Part shown: one piece after another, positions 51,835 to 59,874 of the stretch
How positions within the stretch are numbered: position 1 is the stretch's first letter
How the letters are laid out: every line of letters begins with the position of its first letter
Assembly: GCA_964389305.1 (NCBI GenBank)
Contig: CAYMEK010000011.1
Location: forward strand, 17,467-81,466
Reading direction: 5' to 3'
DNA length: 64,000 bases
DNA from: CAYMEK01 sp964389305
GTDB taxonomy: Bacteria; Spirochaetota; Spirochaetia; SZUA-6; DRHE01
Program-made: the position numbers and the translations under genes
The notes under the pieces: model-generated
The model's input: the letters and a program-made list of their open reading frames with translations, nothing else
Databases searched by the model: none
What the model was told of the DNA's origin: nothing

Positions 51835-53400
51835 TTAGCTGCCGGGGGACGCCCACATTGATTTCAACAAACCCTGGCTGGTCAGCTTCAAGAGCTCTTC
51901 ATAAACCTTTCTCCATTTGAAATAGTACTGCATGTATAATTGATGATTGTCTCTTTCCGGATAGAATTCGGCTTCATATTTTACGATTTGAGAGACAGCT
52001 TCAGATATACTCGAATAGACTCCGGTACCCACGGCTGATATCAAAGCTGCTCCCAAGGCAGTAGATTCTTTGATTCTCGGAACAAGAACGGGTGTATTGG
52101 TCACGTCCGCCAGCATCGAGCACATGAAGGGGCTTTTGGACGAACCGCCGGCAAAAATAATGCATTCCGGAGAGCTGTTGGTGATCGTTTGGATTTCCTG
52201 GAGATTCCCGTGCGCAATATAGCAGGCATTTTCCATAAGCGACCTGAACAAAACGTACTTGCTAGACTTTCTCGGATCATTAATATTAAAATTCAAAAAG
52301 GACGGCGACGCATGTTTCCAGTTGATGTAATTCATTACATCAGAAAAAATCGGAATAATGCCGTGTGATCCAGCCGGCACTTCTTTTGCCTTCTCAACAA
52401 TGATCGTATACGGATCGATTCCCAGGCTGTCTGCTTGTTTTTTTTCTTCCTGAAAGAATGCATCTCGAAGCCAGCGTATGACTAATCCCGGTAAGAAGGA
52501 AATCCCCTCCAATTGCCACATAGAATCAACAGCATGACAATTCACCCTTATCCGCGCTTCATCATGCAGTGCAGGTTCTCCAACATTGACCTCCTGTTGC
52601 CAGAAAGTGCCCCCGAGGATAACGGTGCTTCGGTCATCCACAGCACCCAAGCCCACACAGCCAAGTTGTGCATCCCCCCCTCCCATGATCACAGGAGTGC
52701 CCTTGACTAACCCTGTCTCAGATGAGGCTTTCTCGGTGACTTCCCCAATTACAGTTCCAGGCGATACCACTGGCGGGTAAATATCTGCAGGAAGACCGCA
52801 TTGCCTGATCGACTCTTCAGACCAAGTTCTGGTTTTCAGATCCATCAGACCACTGGTGCTTCCGTTCGATGGCTCGGCGGATATTGTTCCCGATAATTTG
52901 AAGAGTACCCAATCACTGAGCATCGACAACTTCGAGATACTGTTAAAAACCTCCGGCTGGTTTTTCTTTATCCACAACAGTCGCGGTATTGCGCTGATAG
53001 AAAAAGTCTGTCCTGAGGTCCTGTACATTTCCTTTTCGAAGCTTTCGCTTCTTTGTTTGAGCTCAATCACCTCTTCGAATGCCCTGGCATCTATGTTGGA
53101 ACAGGCCCAAATCTCCAGGTTGTCACTGTCGTATAGGACAATTCCCTCTCGCATACTTGTGGAGCTGACCGCTTTGATCTGCGAAGCGTTGATATCAGCT
53201 TTCTCTATGGACTGATGAATAAGGTCGCAGATGATTTCCCAGTTTTTTTTTGTTTCAAATTCGATTGCTCCTTTATACTGATCAATACTTCTGTGTGTCC
53301 ATTCCTGCTGGGCCATGCTGATTTGATTTCCTACCTCATCAAAAACGACGCCCCTTGCACTACCTGTACCTGCATCCACTACGAGGAAGTATTTTTTCAT
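51835..53400 (-). CDS. lsrK: Autoinducer-2 kinase LsrK
   Basis: 521 aa FGGY kinase. It follows enterobacterial LsrK closely from end to end: LVVDAGTGSARGVVFDEVGN, STSMREGIVLYDSDNLEIWA, GQTFSISAIPRLLWIKKNQP, MGGGDAQLGCVGLGAV and ILGGTFWQQEVNVGEPAL. The ATP-site element is CIIFAGGSSKSPFMCSML, and the C-terminus (LKSMWASPGS) matches LsrK's SLWKAPG ending. It phosphorylates imported AI-2 (open-chain DPD), trapping it and creating the LsrR ligand. ATG 53400 overlaps the lsrD stop (ATGA). Lower GC than the chromosomal neighbours. Last gene of lsrRACDK. Confidence 0.93.
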   Translation of the reverse strand: MKKYFLVVDAGTGSARGVVFDEVGNQISMAQQEWTHRSIDQYKGAIEFETKKNWEIICDLIHQSIEKADINASQIKAVSSTSMREGIVLYDSDNLEIWACSNIDARAFEEVIELKQRSESFEKEMYRTSGQTFSISAIPRLLWIKKNQPEVFNSISKLSMLSDWVLFKLSGTISAEPSNGSTSGLMDLKTRTWSEESIRQCGLPADIYPPVVSPGTVIGEVTEKASSETGLVKGTPVIMGGGDAQLGCVGLGAVDDRSTVILGGTFWQQEVNVGEPALHDEARIRVNCHAVDSMWQLEGISFLPGLVIRWLRDAFFQEEKKQADSLGIDPYTIIVEKAKEVPAGSHGIIPIFSDVMNYINWKHASPSFLNFNINDPRKSSKYVLFRSLMENACYIAHGNLQEIQTITNSSPECIIFAGGSSKSPFMCSMLADVTNTPVLVPRIKESTALGAALISAVGTGVYSSISEAVSQIVKYEAEFYPERDNHQLYMQYYFKWRKVYEELLKLTSQGLLKSMWASPGS

Positions 53401-54431
53401 GACAATTCACTCCTCTGTTTTATGACTTTGTTGCTTATTCGACGTAGCAACCGTCTACCCAGACTCTTTTCTCTGGTTTTTCCAACCCATATTCTCATGC
53501 CCACGGCGAGAATCAACACGACACCGATGAAAACGTCAGCTTGCTCACTCGGGATTCGAGCCTGTTGGAGGCCATAACGCATGAAGCCAATGAAAAGTAC
53601 GGCGAATATTGTACCTACAATACTTCCCTCACCCCCAAGGATGTTGGTGCCACCGAGAACGACCGCAGTTATTACGGGTAGAAGAGCATCACTGCCCAAA
53701 TCGGATCTGCCGGAAGCGAAATAGGAGGTAAGCAATATACCACTTGTTGCGGCGCCCATACCTGAGAGCATGTAGGAGACAATTCGTACCACTTTGACTC
53801 GAATCCCCGAATATCGCGCTGCATGCTCATTGATGCCTATAAGAAACACGTAGGCGCCAAAGCGAGTGCGGTGCAGAACAACCCAGAACAGTAGAGAAAA
53901 CAGCACAAATAGCCAAACCCCGTTAGGTACCCCGGCCACGAAGCCATTCATTAGAAAGGAAAAGCTGTCAGGTAATCCGCTGATCCCTTCGAAGCCCGAC
54001 GCGCCGAGCTGTCCCGACAGTACAACCGCCAGACCCGAGTATAGGAACATTCCGCCCAGCGTAATGACCAGGGCCTGTATGTTCGTCCATACAATGAGGA
54101 AACCCATGAGCGAACCCAATATCAAACCGGCAATGATGGTAAAAATCGTAGCGATCCAGATATTCACATCATGGACCCAGAGATAGCTGACGACGATTGA
54201 GCTGAGCCCCATTACAGAGCTGATCGAGACATCGATTCCCCCTCCTATAATGACGATGGTCATTGGTAGGGCTGCTATTCCTATGTAGATGAAATCATTG
54301 ACTGCGAAAAGGAGATTCCTTACTCTGAGAAAATGAGGATTGATGATGCCGAACAAAGCCATTTGGATAAACAGAAGCAAGATGAGAACCTTGTCCCAGG
54401 AAATGAACCCTAAGAGATCTTTTCTTGCCAT
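53397..54431 (-). CDS. lsrD: AI-2 ABC transporter permease LsrD
   Basis: 344 aa from ATG 54431 behind GAGG; GTG 54455 is less likely. About eight to ten membrane helices. It resembles LsrD rather than generic RbsC: NPHFLRVRNLLFAVNDFIYI, GIAALPMTIVIIGGGIDVSI, QALVITLGGMFLYSGLAVVL and SYFASGRSDLGSDALLPVIT. With LsrC it forms the inner-membrane channel for AI-2, powered by LsrA and fed by LsrB. It starts 30 bases after the lsrC stop. Confidence 0.92.
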   Translation of the reverse strand: MARKDLLGFISWDKVLILLLFIQMALFGIINPHFLRVRNLLFAVNDFIYIGIAALPMTIVIIGGGIDVSISSVMGLSSIVVSYLWVHDVNIWIATIFTIIAGLILGSLMGFLIVWTNIQALVITLGGMFLYSGLAVVLSGQLGASGFEGISGLPDSFSFLMNGFVAGVPNGVWLFVLFSLLFWVVLHRTRFGAYVFLIGINEHAARYSGIRVKVVRIVSYMLSGMGAATSGILLTSYFASGRSDLGSDALLPVITAVVLGGTNILGGEGSIVGTIFAVLFIGFMRYGLQQARIPSEQADVFIGVVLILAVGMRIWVGKTREKSLGRRLLRRISNKVIKQRSELS

Positions 54432-54461
54432 TTCATGTACCTCGTCATTTTCCACGTATCA

Positions 54462-55433
54462 TCAGTACAGCCTCTTGGAATGTGACAGTGCCCTCACTTG
54501 AGAATCCGCTACCAGGACCAACAACAGGATGAAACCCGCAATAGCATTGTTCCAATAGCCTGGAACTTGAAGGAACACCAGGGAATTGTCTATAGCTGAC
54601 ATGAACAAGGCCCCCAAAACTGCGCCGAAGACCGATCCCACTCCCCCGGAAAGGCTCACACCTCCCAGAACAGCCGCGGCAATCGCCCGCAGCTCCAATC
54701 CTGTGCCGGTCTGATTGGGTACGGCTCCGAATTGTGACACAAAGATCAACGCTCCGATAGCGGAAAGCACGCCAGACAATGTGTATGCAAGGCAAATCGC
54801 AGATTTTACAGGTACTCCGGCCAGAATTGCGCCCTCTTGGTTGTCTCCAACAGCATAGAGATACTTACCGATTCTCGCTTTTCTCAAGAACAAGAACACC
54901 AAGACGATAAAAGCCACAGTCAGCCAAATGAATACCGAAACACCCAATATCGTGGTACTTTCCAAATCCTCATACCATCGAGGGATAGTCTGGATCCATC
55001 GGCCTCCGGTGTAGATTCTCATTAGAGCTCTGTAGATACCCATTGTGCCAAGGGTCATGAGTATTGCGGGGAGCTCGCCGAACCCGATTACAATCCCGTT
55101 GATGGATCCCGCCGCAATGCCCACTGCCAATGTTACCAAGATCACCACAGGGAGGCTGAAACCTCGGTTGAGCAGGCTCCCGCCTATTGCCGCTGACAGA
55201 CCAAGAATGCTGCCAACAGAAATGTCAATTCCTCCGGTTATGATAACCAGAATCTCGCCCATGGTAACAAACAAAAGAATCAGCCCACCCAAGACTATAC
55301 GATTGATCGTTTTCGGATGAACGAATGTCGGGTTTATCAACCCGATGATGATGAAGAAGGAGACAATGAATAGGACTATTGAGATCTCTCGAGTCTTGAT
55401 GAAATACTCAAGCTTGAGAGGCTTGCTTATCAT
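54462..55433 (-). CDS. lsrC: AI-2 ABC transporter permease LsrC
   Basis: 323 aa membrane permease. LsrC-like segments: ITGGIDISVGSILGLSAAIG, PAILMTLGTMGIYRALMRIY and TGGRWIQTIPRWYEDLESTT. Most telling is FVSQFGAVPNQTGTGLELRA, followed by IAAAVLGGVSLSGGVGSVFG, which mirrors enterobacterial LsrC. The start at 55433 lies inside the lsrA end (26-base overlap), so translation is coupled. Confidence 0.92.
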   Translation of the reverse strand: MISKPLKLEYFIKTREISIVLFIVSFFIIIGLINPTFVHPKTINRIVLGGLILLFVTMGEILVIITGGIDISVGSILGLSAAIGGSLLNRGFSLPVVILVTLAVGIAAGSINGIVIGFGELPAILMTLGTMGIYRALMRIYTGGRWIQTIPRWYEDLESTTILGVSVFIWLTVAFIVLVFLFLRKARIGKYLYAVGDNQEGAILAGVPVKSAICLAYTLSGVLSAIGALIFVSQFGAVPNQTGTGLELRAIAAAVLGGVSLSGGVGSVFGAVLGALFMSAIDNSLVFLQVPGYWNNAIAGFILLLVLVADSQVRALSHSKRLY

Positions 55434-56943
55434 TTTTGACCCCGAACGCTGAAGCTATGACTCGGTTGTGTTCAACCTGTTCATGCTCAAGCACATCAGC
55501 GATTTCACCGTTGTGCAGAACAATAACTCGATCGCATAGTTCGATTATTTCGTTAATGTCGGAAGAGATAATGATGATCCCAACATTCCCGCCCGCGAGA
55601 TTCTCGATGAAACCGTAAAGGTCTTTGCGAGATCCGTGGTCGATTCCCCGGGTTGGCTCATCCATGATGATGATCTCAGGGGTGACTGCAAGGGACTTAG
55701 CGACGACAACCTTCTGTTGATTTCCGCCGGATAAGGAAGAGAGAATATCGTTAAGAGAGTTTATCTTGATGTCCATTCGGTGTACTAGGTTGTTCGACAA
55801 CCGCCGAGCTTCGGATTTTCTGAGAAAAATGGGGGCGATGCGGTATAGGATGGACGATGTAACGTTATCCGTGATATTCGCTTTTTGAAAAATACCATGT
55901 AAATGCCGGTCCTCCGGTATGTACATCAGTCCTTCCTTAATACAGTCCCTAGGATGTCCGGGACAGAACTTCCTTCCTTTGATAAAGATATAGCCTGTCT
56001 TGCGCTTCCTTAATCCGAAAATCGTTTCTGCCAGTTCCGTCCGTCCTGCCCCTATTACGCCTGCTAGTCCAAGTATCTCGCCTCGATGCAAGGTCAGGCT
56101 GATATGATTGAACTTGTCTCCACAGAGATCTTCGGTTTCAAGGATTACGTCTCTGATTTCTTTGGGTTCTCTGGCAGCGGTGATCTGTATATTCTTCGCT
56201 TCTTCTTTTTCTTTGTTGTCCTTATTGATTTCAGGAACCATGAACCTTACAATAAGATCGGAAGTGAACTCGCCTATCGGTCCATGAGTAACCACCCGTC
56301 CGTCTTTGAGCACCGTAACTTCATCGGCAATTCGAGGAAGCTCCGGCAACCGATGTGTTATGTAGAAGACTCCGATCTTCGGTCTTACAAGGATTTTCTT
56401 GATTGCTGCAAAGAGTTCTTCCGTTTCCTGAAAGCTTAGTGCCGAGGTTGGTTCATCAAAAATAAGGACCTTGGCCTCCCGTACCAATCCTTTGATTATT
56501 TCCACCAATTGTTGATTCGCTATAGCAAGGTCTTCTGCTTTGGATTCGAGCTTGAAAGTACAGTTGAGCTCGCTGAGTATTTGGCTCGATTTCTTCTTCA
56601 GCTCTTTCCTATTCTGATGGGAGCCCAACTCGATGTTTTCTAGTACAGTCATATGAGGGAAAAGCCTGGGCTCTTGAGGCACAAGATAGATGTCTTTCGA
56701 GTGGGCTTGTGCCGGATTCCTGAATACAAAGCGTCGATTATCGATGACCACATGCCCAGAATCCGGACTATGAAAGCCATCCAGAATCTTCATCAAAGTG
56801 GATTTTCCAGCGCCGTTGCCGCCCACCAACGCATGAACGCTATGGTTTCTCAGTCCCAGTGTAACATTGTCGAGAACAAGCACTCCTGCAAACGATTTTG
56901 AAATACTCTCGAGCTTGATGATATAGTCATTATTGTCTTGCAT
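55408..56943 (-). CDS. lsrA: AI-2 ABC transporter ATPase LsrA
   Basis: 511 aa from ATG 56943, the same length as Escherichia coli LsrA; the frame upstream overlaps lsrR. Two nucleotide-binding domains in tandem, as in sugar-type ABC ATPases. Domain 1 has Walker A HALVGGNGAGKSTLMKILDG and Walker B AKVLIFDEPTSAL. Domain 2 has a degenerate Walker A (LAGVIGAGRTELAETIFG) but an intact signature and Walker B (LSSLSGGNQQKVVVAKSLAV, IIIMDEPTRGID). It powers LsrCD. It starts 17 bases after lsrR. Confidence 0.92.
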   Translation of the reverse strand: MQDNNDYIIKLESISKSFAGVLVLDNVTLGLRNHSVHALVGGNGAGKSTLMKILDGFHSPDSGHVVIDNRRFVFRNPAQAHSKDIYLVPQEPRLFPHMTVLENIELGSHQNRKELKKKSSQILSELNCTFKLESKAEDLAIANQQLVEIIKGLVREAKVLIFDEPTSALSFQETEELFAAIKKILVRPKIGVFYITHRLPELPRIADEVTVLKDGRVVTHGPIGEFTSDLIVRFMVPEINKDNKEKEEAKNIQITAAREPKEIRDVILETEDLCGDKFNHISLTLHRGEILGLAGVIGAGRTELAETIFGLRKRKTGYIFIKGRKFCPGHPRDCIKEGLMYIPEDRHLHGIFQKANITDNVTSSILYRIAPIFLRKSEARRLSNNLVHRMDIKINSLNDILSSLSGGNQQKVVVAKSLAVTPEIIIMDEPTRGIDHGSRKDLYGFIENLAGGNVGIIIISSDINEIIELCDRVIVLHNGEIADVLEHEQVEHNRVIASAFGVKNDKQASQA

Positions 56944-56960
56944 GGTTCTTCCCTTAATGA

Positions 56961-57905
56961 CTAGCCGAACTGCAATAGTGCATTCGCGGTACTTTCGTCG
57001 GTTATCAGAATGTCGAAATATCTTTTTTTGATAGCAGACATGATGGATTTTGTCTTTTCCTGACCAGCACAAGCGGCAATTACGTTGGACATGGGTATCA
57101 GGTTGTTGATTTCAAAGCTTATTAGTCGCTTATTGAGAGCTATGTCGAGTTTCTCGCCATTGCTGTCATAGAACTGACCCAGTATGTCTCCGACCGCCCC
57201 TAGAGACTTCAACAGCTCAAAATCGACGTTTGTCAAATACCCGGATCGAAAGATTGTCGCGTTCAAATCTAACGCGCCTATTCCAACTACCGTGTAGTTC
57301 GAGGTTCCCGCCATTTCGAATGTTTTCTTGATCGTGTCCTCTTCCTTGATGCTCTGGCACAATTTCTCAGAGGAAGCGATTAAGGGCGATTGAATGGTGT
57401 ACAGCTGTCCGTTTGTCAAAGAAGAGAGCTTTCCTATCATGTTGTGGTAGCTAGGCGTGTCAAAGAACATCAAACCGCCGGCCAGAGTTACAACGCTTAT
57501 ACTCTTCTGAACTAGAAGGAGGTGAGTGGTCATTCGGCTCAGCGTATCGCCCCAGCCTATGCCCAATCTATCTCCGTCTTTCAACTTCATTTCGAGGTAC
57601 TGTGCAGCGGCAAGGGCAACGCCTTCGTTTCTATTCTCCTTATTGTCTGGAACAACAAATGCATCCTTTAGCGAGTATCTCGATACGAGTTCCTTTTCAA
57701 CCGACAGGCAATTGTTGAAACGGCTTACGATGTGAACATGAATAATCCCACCCTCCTCAGCTCTTTTCAGCATCCTTACAATCTTGGATCTCGATAAATT
57801 AAGAGTGGCAGCGACTTGTTGCTGAGTCATTTTCAGTTTGTAGATATACCAGGCTACTCGAACCAGAAGCTGCTCATCCTCTTCGAAATTCCTCTTGCTG
57901 GGCAT
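56961..57905 (-). CDS. lsrR: LsrR, SorC/DeoR-type repressor of the lsr genes
   Basis: 314 aa from ATG 57905, with GGAGGACGCAAG upstream. N-terminal helix-turn-helix (VAWYIYKLKMTQQQVAATLN, LSRSKIVRMLKRAEEGGIIH). The sugar-binding domain shows LsrR features: GIGWGDTLSRMTTHLL, SVVTLAGGLMFFDTPSYHNM, YTVVGIGALDLNATIFRSGY and SLGAVGDILGQFYDSNGEKL. In the known system LsrR represses until phospho-AI-2 binds. It is first in lsrRACDK, diverging from lsrB, with inverted repeats over both promoters. Confidence 0.93.
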   Translation of the reverse strand: MPSKRNFEEDEQLLVRVAWYIYKLKMTQQQVAATLNLSRSKIVRMLKRAEEGGIIHVHIVSRFNNCLSVEKELVSRYSLKDAFVVPDNKENRNEGVALAAAQYLEMKLKDGDRLGIGWGDTLSRMTTHLLLVQKSISVVTLAGGLMFFDTPSYHNMIGKLSSLTNGQLYTIQSPLIASSEKLCQSIKEEDTIKKTFEMAGTSNYTVVGIGALDLNATIFRSGYLTNVDFELLKSLGAVGDILGQFYDSNGEKLDIALNKRLISFEINNLIPMSNVIAACAGQEKTKSIMSAIKKRYFDILITDESTANALLQFG

Positions 57906-57926
57906 CTTGCGTCCTCCATGAGTCGC

Positions 57927-57955
57927 TTTGTACCACACAATTGTTCGAATGTCAA
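57927..57955 (-). promoter_or_regulatory. Promoter of lsrRACDK
   Basis: On the minus strand TTGACA (57950-57955), 17 bases, TACAAA (57927-57932), 22 bases before the lsrR ATG. It is preceded by AAATTGTTC, an element repeated at the lsrB promoter. Confidence 0.7.
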
Positions 57956-57963
57956 GAACAATT
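57939..57963. promoter_or_regulatory. LsrR operator candidate, inverted repeat
   Basis: AATTGTTC-N9-GAACAATT, perfect 8-bp arms spanning the -35 box of the lsrR promoter. Half-sites GAACATTT/TTTGTTC recur at about 57976, 58092 and 58115 in the same intergenic region. The rest of the 359-base lsrR-lsrB gap is AT-rich and holds no gene. Confidence 0.55.
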
Positions 57964-58122
57964 TAGTCTAAATCAGAACATTTGTCCGATTTGGATAATT
58001 GGCTGCTATTAAGATATTCATTAACTAATTAAATAATAATGATATAACATTTTATAGAGCTGCTTCGTAATATGTAGAATGCAATCTCTGCGAACATTTT
58101 ATCTTTCAATATAAATTTGTTC

Positions 58123-58151
58123 TTGACAACTGATTGTAGATTACATATAAT
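58123..58151 (+). promoter_or_regulatory. Promoter of lsrB-cupin-lsrF, full consensus
   Basis: TTGACA (58123-58128), exactly 17 bases, TATAAT (58146-58151). Both boxes are perfect. AAATTTGTTC directly precedes the -35, matching the lsrR promoter element. It predicts a leader of about 105 bases containing the small hairpin CCTGC-GTT-GCAGG. Confidence 0.85.
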
Positions 58152-58264
58152 GAAATACTTTTTGCGAAGAAAGGGGGTGATAGGCATGCATAATGCGTGA
58201 AGAAAAACGATAGCCTGCGTTGCAGGACCAGATTGAGAGGAACTAATGAAAAAAGGAGAAAATC

Positions 58265-59350
58265 ATGAGAGTAAGATTGTTCGTGCTGGCTGTACTCTTC
58301 TTCATCGTTGCCGCTGCTATTCCTTTGTTTGCAGCCGGTGAGAAGGAGACCGCGGAACCCGGTAAAGTGTATCGTATTGCCTTTATTCCTAAGATCATTG
58401 GAGAGAACTTTTTCACGCAAGCTGGGAATGGAGCTAAGGCGATGGGTGATATGCTCGGGGTGGAGGTTACCTATGATGGACCTTCAACCGCAAGCGTGTC
58501 AGGTCAAGTGCAGTTCATTAATTCTGCGGTAAGCCAGGGATACGACGCAATATCAATTTCCTCGGTGTCACCGGATGGATTGAATCCCGCTCTTGATAGA
58601 GCACGCAAAGCAGGATTGGTTGTTTTGACCTGGGACTCAGATGTCAATCCAGATTACAGACAGTTCTATATCGATCAGGGAACGCCGGATCAGCTCGGCA
58701 GGTTGCTCGTGGACATGGTAAAAGATGATGTTGGTGAAGAGGGAGACGTGGCGTTCTTCTACTCCTCCCCTACAGTTACGGATCAAAATCAGTGGGTCGT
58801 TGTTGCAAAGTCGATAATTAAAAATGAATACCCTGGTTGGAGTATTGTAACCACCCAGTATGGAGAGATGAAGCCTGATCTTAGCCTGACCAGGGCTGAG
58901 AACATCTATCAGACTTATCCAGATCTAGACGGGATCATTTGTCCCGACTCAACCGCTTTTCCGGCTGCTGCAAAAGCCGCAGAGAATACCGGTGTTGCGG
59001 GAAAAGTAGCAATCACAGGATTTACCACCCCCTCCGTGATCAAGCCCTACATCTTGAGAGGCACAGTAAAGAATGGTGGTCTGTGGGATTGCAGGGTTCA
59101 GGGAGCTCTGTCCATCTACGTGGCCAAGTTGCTGCTTGACGGCAAAGAATTGAAGGTTGGGGATGAATTCGATGTTCCTGACGTTCCCTGGCCAGAGGGT
59201 GGAACGTTAGATATGGGCGGCAGCGTCAAGGTAAGACCCAACAGTGATCAGGGCTATGATAAAAAATACGATAGGCCCGATAGTGGGATTATCGTTCTTC
59301 CCGAAAGGTTGGTCTTCACCAAGGACAACGTCGAAGACTACAACTTCTAA
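58265..59350 (+). CDS. lsrB: AI-2 binding protein LsrB
   Basis: 361 aa periplasmic solute-binding protein with signal peptide MRVRLFVLAVLFFIVAAAIP ending LFAA, without a lipobox. It is close to enterobacterial LsrB throughout: RIAFIPKIIGENFFTQAGNG, DGPSTASVSGQVQFINSAVS, VLTWDSDVNPDY, AFFYSSPTVTDQNQWVVVAK, CPDSTAFPAAAKAAEN and LPERLVFTKDNVEDYNF. Of the AI-2 contacts known for Salmonella LsrB, Lys35, Asp116, Asp166, Gln167 and Pro220 have equivalents; the Ala222 equivalent is Ser (CPDS). A loop near DVPWPEGGTLDMGGSVKV is longer than in Escherichia coli. Ribosome site AAGGAG. Confidence 0.94.
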   Translation: MRVRLFVLAVLFFIVAAAIPLFAAGEKETAEPGKVYRIAFIPKIIGENFFTQAGNGAKAMGDMLGVEVTYDGPSTASVSGQVQFINSAVSQGYDAISISSVSPDGLNPALDRARKAGLVVLTWDSDVNPDYRQFYIDQGTPDQLGRLLVDMVKDDVGEEGDVAFFYSSPTVTDQNQWVVVAKSIIKNEYPGWSIVTTQYGEMKPDLSLTRAENIYQTYPDLDGIICPDSTAFPAAAKAAENTGVAGKVAITGFTTPSVIKPYILRGTVKNGGLWDCRVQGALSIYVAKLLLDGKELKVGDEFDVPDVPWPEGGTLDMGGSVKVRPNSDQGYDKKYDRPDSGIIVLPERLVFTKDNVEDYNF

Positions 59351-59376
59351 AGCGAAGCTTATCACTGCATCTCACG

Positions 59377-59406
59377 TACGGGGAAGCCAATGCTGGCTTC
59401 CCCGTA
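59377..59406 (+). other. Perfect 13-bp hairpin between lsrB and the cupin gene
   Basis: TACGGGGAAGCCA-ATGC-TGGCTTCCCCGTA, 26 bases after the lsrB stop. No T-run follows. Such hairpins after binding-protein genes protect the upstream mRNA, which would give more LsrB than enzyme. Confidence 0.8.
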
Positions 59407-59434
59407 ACCTATACAAGATTGGAGAGAAAGGATC

Positions 59435-59770
59435 ATGGTATTGACAAACGAGAGTAGTATCGACTACAGATTCGGAGACTCCGGCCCTAAATACCTCATG
59501 CGCGGACCAAAAATCGATTTTGGTATTGTCAAATTGAAACCAGGACAAGATTTCCAAGCCCATTACCATAATGAAGTGGAAGAAGATTTCTTTGTCATCG
59601 AAGGTGAGCTCCATTTTAAAGTAGACAAAGACGACTTCGTCGCGAAAAAGGGCGATCTAGTGAGATGCCTACCGAAAGAAACCCACTATCTCATCAACGA
59701 ATCTGACAATGACGCAATAGCCGTTTTTGTGAAAGCACCTTCCAATGAATCAGATAAGATCAACGTCTGA
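59435..59770 (+). CDS. Small cupin protein in the lsr operon, candidate LsrG replacement
   Basis: 111 aa single-domain cupin. Cupin motif 1: FQAHYHNEVEEDFFVIEGEL (metal ligands His, His, Glu). Motif 2: KKGDLVRCLPKETHYLINES (PxxxxH, final His ligand). Ribosome site GGAGAGAAAGG. It lies between lsrB and lsrF, where enterobacterial operons end lsrB-lsrF-lsrG. LsrG, an ABM-fold isomerase of phospho-DPD, is not found in the window. Small cupins often catalyse sugar isomerisation, so this one may supply the missing step. That assignment is inference; a sensor or AI-2-sequestering role is also possible. Confidence 0.8.
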   Translation: MVLTNESSIDYRFGDSGPKYLMRGPKIDFGIVKLKPGQDFQAHYHNEVEEDFFVIEGELHFKVDKDDFVAKKGDLVRCLPKETHYLINESDNDAIAVFVKAPSNESDKINV

Positions 59771-59874
59771 TTTCGAGAAAGTGAGACAATGCATTGGAAG
59801 CGTCGCCGACTTTCATAATATTACCTGGATTCTATTTAACAAAAAGCTGAAGAAAGAACGGAGGAGTAGGAACC

